Source: DATBGO01 sp036558005 (GTDB lineage: Bacteria; Actinomycetota; Actinomycetes; Streptosporangiales; Streptosporangiaceae). Taken from it: a stretch of DNA of 64,000 bases. Location: contig DATBGO010000360.1 of assembly GCA_036558005.1 (NCBI GenBank), positions 1 to 64,000 of the forward strand, read 5' to 3'. Position 1 is the stretch's first letter, and each line of letters opens with the position of its first letter. Under the pieces are notes generated by a model, which ran no database searches, was not told the DNA's origin, and saw nothing but the letters and a program-made list of their open reading frames with translations. The position numbers and the translations under genes are program-made. Below, in pieces: positions 58,394 to 64,000 of the stretch.

Positions 58394-58975
58394 ATGACGG
58401 CTAGCCTGCGCGAGCGGAAGAAGGCGAAGACGCGCGGCGGGATCCAGGCGCACGCGCTGCGGCTGTTCCGCGAGCAGGGCTACGAGGCCACCACCGTCGA
58501 GCAGATCATCGAGGCGGCCGAGGTCTCGGAAAGCACCTTCTACCGCTACTTCCCGGCCAAGGCCGACCTGGTGCTGACCGACGAGTTCGACCCGCTGCTG
58601 GCGCAGGCGCTGCGGGCCCAGCCGCCGGGCCTGACCACCATCGCGGCGCTGCGCGCGGCCATCGGGTCGGTGCTGACCGGGCTGACCGCCGGGCAGGAGG
58701 CGGAGCAGCGGGAGCGGATCGGGCTGATCCTGTCCGTGCCCGAGCTGCGCGGATCCATGTTCAGCCAGTTCGCCGACGGGATCGCGATGCTCGCCGAGGT
58801 GGTGGCCGAACGGTCCGGCCGGCCGGTCACCGACCCGGCCGTCAGGGCGCTGTCCGGGGCGGTCGTCGGCGCGCTGATCACCGCCATGCTGGATGCGGCG
58901 GGCCGGCCGGAGGCCGGCGTCGCCAGCCTGATGGACGGGGCGCTGGCCAGCCTGGAGGCCGGGCTCGCGCTGTGA
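58394..58975 (+). CDS. TetR-family regulator of the upstream exporter
   Basis: This encodes 193 residues from ATG 58394. The helix-turn-helix is classic: RLFREQGYEATTVEQIIEAA and EVSESTFYRYFPAKADLVL. The C-terminal ligand domain (about 70-190) is Ala/Leu-rich without a recognisable subfamily signature. The gene is the second of a two-gene operon, which is less usual for TetR exporter regulators than divergence, and it probably represses that operon from the palindrome near 56805. Confidence 0.92.
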   Translation: MTASLRERKKAKTRGGIQAHALRLFREQGYEATTVEQIIEAAEVSESTFYRYFPAKADLVLTDEFDPLLAQALRAQPPGLTTIAALRAAIGSVLTGLTAGQEAEQRERIGLILSVPELRGSMFSQFADGIAMLAEVVAERSGRPVTDPAVRALSGAVVGALITAMLDAAGRPEAGVASLMDGALASLEAGLAL

Positions 58976-59041
58976 GCGCCCGCGCCGCGACCCGGGCCGG
59001 GCAGCCGGGCCGGGACCGCCAGCCCTGACCGGGGCCTGGTC

Positions 59042-59764
59042 TCAGCCGCGCGGCGCGCTGGCCGTCACCCTCGCCAGCGACAGCACGTAGCCGCGGATGA
59101 GCTGGTCCGGGTCGGGCCAGGGAAACCAGGGCTCGGCGCGGCGCAGGCTGACCGTGCCGTGCATGGCCACCCAGACCGCGGTCGCGTCCGAGAACGGGTC
59201 GGTGCTGGCCGACACGCCTGCCTCGGCGCAGTCCTCGATCGCGCGGACCAGCAGCGCGAACGTCTCCGCGCCGACCTCCAGCACCGGCTTGCCGTCCGGC
59301 CCGGTCCTGGCCGGCCCGGTCCCGGGCGGCTCGCAGTGCTCCCGCGCCGCCATCCGCCGCTCGGAGAACAGCGCGCCGTAACGCGCCGGGTGATCCAGCC
59401 CGAAGCTGACGTAGGCGTCGCAGCCGGCCAGCAGCCGGCTGACCGGATCCTGGTCCGCCGACGCCATGCCCGCCTCGACGGCCTCGGTCAGCTCCTCGAA
59501 GATCCGCTGGACCACGGCGGTGATGATGGCGTCCCGGTCGGCGAAGTGGGCGTAGATGGACGGCGCCGCGATGCCGATCTCGCGGGCCACCGCCCGGAGC
59601 GTGACCGCCTCATCGGTGCCGGCCGCCTCGATCAGCGCGACCGCCCCGGACACGATCTCCTCGGTCAGCCTGGCCCCCTGGCCGCGGGCGTTGCGCTGCC
59701 TGCGGGCCGGCCTGGCCCTGCTGGCGGCGGCGGAGGTCCCCGGTGTCTGCGCGATCGGTTCCAC
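59042..59764 (-). CDS. TetR-family regulator divergent from the second MFS exporter
   Basis: This encodes 240 residues from GTG 59764. After a basic tail (RPARRQRNARGQGARL) comes the helix-turn-helix with LRAVAREIGIAAPSIYAHFA and DRDAIITAVVQRIFEEL. The C-terminal domain with GCDAYVSFGLDHPARYGALF belongs to the TetR_C type with the WHG-like fold. It is divergent from the exporter at 59873, and the intervening 108 bases contain one palindrome plus an array of GTAAG half-sites, a clear target for this repressor. Confidence 0.92.
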   Translation of the reverse strand: MEPIAQTPGTSAAASRARPARRQRNARGQGARLTEEIVSGAVALIEAAGTDEAVTLRAVAREIGIAAPSIYAHFADRDAIITAVVQRIFEELTEAVEAGMASADQDPVSRLLAGCDAYVSFGLDHPARYGALFSERRMAAREHCEPPGTGPARTGPDGKPVLEVGAETFALLVRAIEDCAEAGVSASTDPFSDATAVWVAMHGTVSLRRAEPWFPWPDPDQLIRGYVLSLARVTASAPRG

Positions 59765-59800
59765 GCTTCTACTTTACAGCCGTTAGCTCATCTGTCTATG

Positions 59801-59856
59801 CTTACGTTCGTAAGTGAACGATAGTAAGCCAACGCACGTAAGCAAGCACTCGTAAG
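59801..59856. promoter_or_regulatory. TetR operator region: palindrome plus GTAAG half-sites every 14 bases
   Basis: CTTACGTTCGTAAG (59801-59814) is a palindrome with TT at its centre. GTAAG occurs at 59810, 59824, 59838 and 59852, exactly 14 bases apart. The array fills the divergent promoter region between the TetR gene (start 59764) and the exporter gene (start 59873), so binding should control both. Confidence 0.7.
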
Positions 59857-59872
59857 GACACTGAGAGACCCG

Positions 59873-61528
59873 ATGAGCCGCCATTCCGCCCGCAACCGGG
59901 ACAGCGCCGCTGTCCCGGCGAGAACCATCCCGGACCAGCCCGCCAGCGGCGCGGCAGCGGCCCGGTGGCCCGGCGGCCACCCGCGCCGCCGGCCGATCCT
60001 GGCGGTGCTGTGCCTGAGCCTGCTGGTCGTCGTCATCGACAACACGATCCTCAACACCGCGCTGCCGACCCTGGCCAGGGACCTGAACGCGGGCACCAGC
60101 GGGCTGCAGTGGATCACCGACGCGTACACGCTGTGCTTCGCGGCCGCGCTGATCCCGGCCGGCGCGCTCGGGGACCGGTACGGGCGGCGGCTGTCCCTGC
60201 TCGGCGGCCTGGCCGTGTTCGCGGCAGGCAGCGCCATGGCGGCGTTCGCGGGCGGCGCCGGCGTGCTGATCGGGGCCAGGGTGGTGATGGGCCTGGGCGC
60301 CGCGTTCGTGATGCCGGCCACGCTGTCGATCCTGACCGCGGTCTTCCCGGAGCGGGAGCGGCCGCAGGCCATCGCCGCCTGGTCGGCCGTGGCGGGCGTC
60401 GGCATCGTGATCGGCCCGGTCCTCGGCGGCCTGCTGCTGACCGACTTCTGGTGGGGCAGCGTCTTCCTCGTCAACGTGCCGCTGGTCGGGCTCGCGCTCG
60501 CTGGCGTGCTGCTCACGGTCCCGGAGACGGCCGGGCCCGGCGGGCGGCGGCTGGACCTGCCGGGCACGATCCTGGTGGCCGGCGCGCTGGTGGCGATCGT
60601 CGAGGCGATCATCGAGGCGCCGGGCCGCGGCTGGACCGCTGGCGCCACGCTGGCTGAGGCCGCCGCCGGGCTGGCCGCGCTGGGGGCCTTCGCCTGGTGG
60701 GAGCTGCGTGCCGCGAACCCGCTGATCGACCTGAGGGTGTTCGCGGTCCGGGCCTTCTCGGCTTCCGCCGCGTCGGTCACCGTGGTCTTCTTCGCCCTGT
60801 TCGGCAGCCTGTTCGTGCTGACCCAGTACCTGCAGCTGGTGCACGGCTACAGCCCGCTCTCGGCGGGGCTGCGGGCGCTGCCGTTCGCGGCCGCGATGGC
60901 CGCGCTGTCGCCGCTGTCACCGGTCCTGGCCGCGCGGCTGGGCATCCGGCTGGTCCTGCCGGCCGGCCTGACGCTGCTGGGCCTGGGCCTGCTGGGCCTG
61001 TCCATGGCCGGCGTCGACACCGCCTACCCGCCGGTCGCCGTCGCGGTCGCGGTCATGGGCGCGGGCATGGGCCTGGTCATGGCGCCGGCCAGCACGACGA
61101 TCATGACCACGGTGCCGGCCAGCCAGGCCGCAGCGGGCAGCGCGGTCAACGACACGATCAGGGAGGTCGGCGGCGCGCTCGGGGTGGCCGCGGTGGGCAG
61201 CCTGGCCGCCGCGGCCTACCGGTCCCGGCTCGGCGACCTGCTCGCCGCGGCGCACACGCCCGGCCCGGTGACGCACCAGGCGGCCAGCTCGGTGGCGGCC
61301 GCCGACCAGGCCGGCGCGCGGCTCGGCGGGCCGGCCGGCGGCCAGCTCGTCAGCGCCGCGCACAGCGCGTTCGTCAGCTCGATGGCGCTGGGCATCCGGG
61401 TCGCCGCGGCCGCGGCGCTGGCGGCCGCGATCGGCGTGGCGGTCGCGCTGCCCCGCTGCCGCGCCGTGGCGCCCGCCCCGGCCCCGAAGCCGGAGCCGGC
61501 CCTCGCCATCGGGCCAGCCAGGCACTAA
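59873..61528 (+). CDS. MFS drug exporter, DHA2 (EmrB/QacA) family
   Basis: This encodes 551 residues from ATG 59873, with GAGAG upstream. A basic Ala/Arg-rich tail of about 40 residues precedes 14 predicted helices. Signature stretches are VVVIDNTILNTALPTLARDL in helix 1, LGDRYGRRLSLLGGL, and WSAVAGVGIVIGPVLGGLLL in helix 5. It is a different branch from the exporter at 56848, judged by sequence divergence outside motifs, so the two modules are not a recent duplication. The C-terminus is Pro/Ala-rich. Expression is probably controlled by the divergent TetR. The substrate is unknown. Confidence 0.92.
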   Translation: MSRHSARNRDSAAVPARTIPDQPASGAAAARWPGGHPRRRPILAVLCLSLLVVVIDNTILNTALPTLARDLNAGTSGLQWITDAYTLCFAAALIPAGALGDRYGRRLSLLGGLAVFAAGSAMAAFAGGAGVLIGARVVMGLGAAFVMPATLSILTAVFPERERPQAIAAWSAVAGVGIVIGPVLGGLLLTDFWWGSVFLVNVPLVGLALAGVLLTVPETAGPGGRRLDLPGTILVAGALVAIVEAIIEAPGRGWTAGATLAEAAAGLAALGAFAWWELRAANPLIDLRVFAVRAFSASAASVTVVFFALFGSLFVLTQYLQLVHGYSPLSAGLRALPFAAAMAALSPLSPVLAARLGIRLVLPAGLTLLGLGLLGLSMAGVDTAYPPVAVAVAVMGAGMGLVMAPASTTIMTTVPASQAAAGSAVNDTIREVGGALGVAAVGSLAAAAYRSRLGDLLAAAHTPGPVTHQAASSVAAADQAGARLGGPAGGQLVSAAHSAFVSSMALGIRVAAAAALAAAIGVAVALPRCRAVAPAPAPKPEPALAIGPARH

Positions 61529-61617
61529 ACCTGCCGCGCGTCGGGCGGCCGGTGCTGGAACACGGCCGCCCGGCGGCGCATCATGTGGGGCATCCACTTC
61601 CGCTGGGGGGGCGAGAC

Positions 61618-62700
61618 GTGGGAGCTCTCAAAGCATGCTTGCTCATGGCCTGCGCCGCCGGGGCCGTCGCGATCCTGGCGGCCGGCCTGCCGGTGCACCA
61701 CACCGAGCAGGGCCCGGCCTGGCACACGGCGATGACCGTCCAGGCCGCCGGGGCCAGCCTGAATGACGTGGTCGCCACCGGCGCCAGGCAGGCCTGGGCG
61801 GTGGGCAGCTCGGCGGCCGGCCAGCCGGTGGTGTACCGGTGGGACGGGACCCGCTGGCAGCAGGCCGCCCGGCCGGGGCCGGGATCGGCCGCGGCCAGCG
61901 TGGCCGCGTCATCGCCCGGCAACGTCTGGGTGTCCCTGGCCGGCGCGGCGGCGCTCGAGCACTGGAACGGGCACGCCTGGTCCAGGACCGGGTTCGGCGC
62001 GCCCGGCCGGGTCGACATCAGCGGGCTGACCACCACCGGCCGCAAGAACGTGTGGACGTTCACCTATGACAGCAAGACCAGGAAAGAGACGGCGTTCCAC
62101 TACAACGGCAGGAAATGGCGCGGCACCCGGCTGCCGGTGTCGATGGGCAGCGGCGGCTCGGTCCGGCTGGCCAGCGCCACCTCCCGGCACAACGTCTGGG
62201 CCTGGGGTTACGACCAGCGCCGCGGCCGCTGGGTGTCGCTGCATTTCAACGGCAGGAAATGGCGGGTGATCGGGCTGCCGGCCGGGCTGCTGCCGGCCGG
62301 GCGCACCGTGCTGCCCGAGCAGATGCTGGCCCGGTCCAGGAAGAACGTGTGGGGGACCGTGTACGCGGCGTCCGGCAGCACCCGCGGCCCGGTGGTGCTG
62401 GTGCACTGGAACGGTCATCACTGGCGGCGGGTGACGCGCGGGCTGCCCGCGGGCGGCCTGGCCGGGCCGATGGCGCCCGACGGCCACGGCGGGCTGTGGC
62501 TGGCCGCGATGCGGCCAGGCGGGGCCGGGTACCTGGCGCATTACCGGCACGGCCACTGGTACGAGGCGGCGGTGCCCGCCGCCGCGGTCTCGGTGAGCGC
62601 GTTGGCCCACATCCCCGGCACCAGCTGGCTGTGGGGCGCGGCCACCGCCGGGACCAGTCCGGGCAGCAGCCGCGGGTCGGTCATCATGCGCTACAGCTAG
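61618..62700 (+). CDS. Exported repeat protein, beta-propeller-like
   Basis: This encodes 360 residues from GTG 61618, with a GGGGGGGCGAG leader. The N-terminus ALKACLLMACAAGAVAILAA is a signal peptide or anchor. The rest consists of at least five repeats with the pattern xxVWxxxxx followed by HWNGxxW, for example ALEHWNGHAWSRTGF, AFHYNGRKWRGTRL, SLHFNGRKWRVIGL and LVHWNGHHWRRVTRG. This arrangement suggests a secreted beta-propeller. No catalytic residues are apparent. Similar proteins are common in actinobacteria and are uncharacterised. It follows the exporter by 89 bases on the same strand. Confidence 0.75.
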   Translation: MGALKACLLMACAAGAVAILAAGLPVHHTEQGPAWHTAMTVQAAGASLNDVVATGARQAWAVGSSAAGQPVVYRWDGTRWQQAARPGPGSAAASVAASSPGNVWVSLAGAAALEHWNGHAWSRTGFGAPGRVDISGLTTTGRKNVWTFTYDSKTRKETAFHYNGRKWRGTRLPVSMGSGGSVRLASATSRHNVWAWGYDQRRGRWVSLHFNGRKWRVIGLPAGLLPAGRTVLPEQMLARSRKNVWGTVYAASGSTRGPVVLVHWNGHHWRRVTRGLPAGGLAGPMAPDGHGGLWLAAMRPGGAGYLAHYRHGHWYEAAVPAAAVSVSALAHIPGTSWLWGAATAGTSPGSSRGSVIMRYS

Positions 62701-62754
62701 CGGAAATCCGGGCCGGCCGGGCCCCGCGGGCCCGCAGGCATTCAGTTATCCCGC

Positions 62755-62777
62755 CGTAGCCTGGTATAACGGCTACG
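62755..62777. promoter_or_regulatory. Palindrome with TATAAC spacer upstream of the NCS1 permease
   Basis: CGTAGCC (62755-62761) and GGCTACG (62771-62777) are exact reverse complements flanking TGGTATAAC, which could serve as a -10 element. A repressor at this site would cover the promoter. It is 61 bases before the ATG at 62838. Confidence 0.4.
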
Positions 62778-62837
62778 ATCGCCCGGCGCGATCATCCTCG
62801 GTCCGGCGCCGTGCGACTGGCGTGAAGGAGACTCGCC

Positions 62838-64000
62838 ATGGCTGACGGTCAGCGCAACGAAGGAATCGCCTCGGCCGGTCCGGCGGAGCTGCGCCCGCTG
62901 CAGATCGAGGCGAACGGGATCAACGTCATCACCGACGCCGAGCGCAAGGGCCACCCGCGCGACCTGTTCTGGCCGTGGTGCGCGGCCAACGTCTCGGTGC
63001 TCGGCCTCAGCTACGGCTCGTTCGTGCTGGGCTTTGGCATCTCGTTCTGGCAGGCGGTGATCGTCGGCCTGGTCGGCATCATCGTCTCGTTCCTGTTCTG
63101 CGGGTTCATCGCGGTCGCGGGCAAGCGCGGCTCGGTGCCGACGATGGTGGCCGGGCGGGCCGCCTTCGGGGTCCGCGGCAACAAGCTGCCCTCGCTCATC
63201 TCCTGGCTGCTCACCGTCGGCTGGGAGACCGTGCTCATCATCCTCGCGACGCTGGCCACCGCCACCGTGTTCACCCGGCTGGGCTGGGGCGGCGGCACCG
63301 CGACCAAGGTCATCGCGCTGGTCGTGGTGACCGCGCTGACGGTGGCCGGCGGCGTCATCGGGTTCAACCTGATCATGCGGATGCAGGCGGTCATCACCGT
63401 GGTGACCGGGGTGCTCACGGTGATGTTCATCATCCTGGTCGCCGACAAGATCCACTGGCACGCGGTGTCGGCGCTGCCGGCCGGCAACGCGGAGAAGCTC
63501 ATCGGCGCCCTGGTGTTCATGATGACCGGCTTCGGGCTCGGCTGGGTGAACGCCGCCGCCGACTACTCCAGGTACCTGCCGCGCCGGTCATCGAGCGCCG
63601 GGGTGATCGGCTGGACCACCTTCGGGTCCTCGGTGGCGCCGATCATCTTGTTCCTGTTCGGGCTGCTGCTGGCCGGCTCGTCCGCCAGCCTCAGCTCAGC
63701 CGTCGCCGACGACCCGATCGGCGCGCTCACCTCGCTGCTGCCGACCTGGTTCCTGGTGCCGTTCGCGATCACCGCGGTGCTGGGCCTGGTGGGCGGCGCG
63801 GTGCTGGACATCTACTCGTCCGGGCTGGCGCTGCTGACCATCGGGCTGAAGGCGCCCCGGTTCGTCGCGGCGCTCATCGACGGCACCATCATGACCGCGG
63901 GCACGATCTACGTGGTGTTCGTGGCCAAGAACTTCATCGGCCAGTTCGAGGGCTTCCTGATCACCCTGGGCGTGCCGATCGCCGCCTGGTGCGGGATCAT
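62838..64000 (+). CDS. NCS1 family nucleobase permease (purine/cytosine type), 3' end beyond window
   Basis: The frame is open from ATG 62838, behind GAAGGAG, to the window end, giving 387 residues without the C-terminus. The opening LRPLQIEANGINVITDAERK and HPRDLFWPWCAANVSVLGLS is the NCS1 signature, and GRAAFGVRGNKLPSLISWL plus GWVNAAADYSRYLPR are further family motifs. About ten helices are visible. NCS1 proteins import cytosine, purines, allantoin or related compounds with sodium or protons. The purine genes at 12-20 kb are too distant to argue for a link. The substrate is undetermined. Confidence 0.92.
   Translation, partial: MADGQRNEGIASAGPAELRPLQIEANGINVITDAERKGHPRDLFWPWCAANVSVLGLSYGSFVLGFGISFWQAVIVGLVGIIVSFLFCGFIAVAGKRGSVPTMVAGRAAFGVRGNKLPSLISWLLTVGWETVLIILATLATATVFTRLGWGGGTATKVIALVVVTALTVAGGVIGFNLIMRMQAVITVVTGVLTVMFIILVADKIHWHAVSALPAGNAEKLIGALVFMMTGFGLGWVNAAADYSRYLPRRSSSAGVIGWTTFGSSVAPIILFLFGLLLAGSSASLSSAVADDPIGALTSLLPTWFLVPFAITAVLGLVGGAVLDIYSSGLALLTIGLKAPRFVAALIDGTIMTAGTIYVVFVAKNFIGQFEGFLITLGVPIAAWCGI

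Noticed and set aside
1..64000. tRNA, rRNA, integrase, transposase or attachment sites
   Set aside because: Scanned for cloverleaf ends, rRNA-like stretches and recombinase motifs; none was seen, so the toxin region cannot be tied to a mobile element from this window.

Overview
This is chromosomal DNA from a very GC-rich actinomycete, probably a filamentous, spore-forming one. Evidence for this is the near-exact match I recall to the developmental regulator BldC, the actinobacterial DUF3073 protein, GTG and TTG starts behind GGAGG-type ribosome binding sites, and a gene order (purF, purM, DUF3073, valine dehydrogenase, hypothetical, bldC) that matches my memory of the Streptomyces bldC region. 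I see no rRNA, tRNA, insertion sequence, integrase, phage gene or CRISPR array. Function calls rest on motif recognition and remembered family sequences; no database search was run.

Layout. 1-3.4 kb: an edge-truncated membrane protein with a lysozyme-like C-terminal motif, a small helical protein and an LCP-family cell-wall ligase. 3.5-11.8 kb: acyl-CoA and branched-chain catabolism, with a fused double acyl-CoA dehydrogenase, a FadE5-like dehydrogenase, a Dabb protein and the E1 alpha, E1 beta and E2 genes of a 2-oxoacid dehydrogenase. 12.1-20.0 kb: purine synthesis (purS, purQ, purL, purF, purM), interrupted by an RsbW-like ATPase, a membrane-anchored lectin-like protein and an SCP-family gene. 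20.1-25.0 kb: DUF3073, valine dehydrogenase, bldC and conserved actinobacterial hypotheticals. 25.2-29.5 kb: a membrane-anchored protein, a PolA-like polymerase, MscL with a zinc ribbon, and an acetyltransferase.

29.5-32.4 kb is the most accessory-looking part. A long, low-complexity, repeat-rich protein ends in a visibly AT-richer C-terminal domain with RelA/SpoT nucleotidyltransferase motifs. A small gene follows after 2 bp. This looks like a polymorphic toxin and immunity pair. Its reading frame stays open for 281 codons upstream of the first usual start codon.

32.8-46.1 kb: a zinc-ribbon membrane protein, ArfB, then three large exported serine peptidases. Two are subtilase-like paralogues that lack the HGTH motif and carry sedolisin-type ExxxD and GDxG residues; the third is a normal sedolisin. 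Between them lie a cupin, gluconokinase, a cold-shock protein and an NTF2-like protein. 46.4-56.8 kb: a beta-lactamase-fold hydrolase, DprE1 (with alanine at the benzothiazinone-target cysteine), a glutamyl-endopeptidase-like S9 peptidase, nucleoside diphosphate kinase, a SixA-like phosphatase, a lipoprotein amidase, a TMEM175 channel, a small DNA ligase and homoserine kinase. 56.8-64.0 kb: two MFS exporter and TetR regulator modules, an exported repeat protein and an NCS1 permease cut by the window end.

Connections: valine dehydrogenase, the 2-oxoacid dehydrogenase and the acyl-CoA dehydrogenases could form a branched-chain amino acid or lipid catabolic route. LCP ligase, DprE1, amidase and the truncated lysozyme-like protein all act on the cell envelope.
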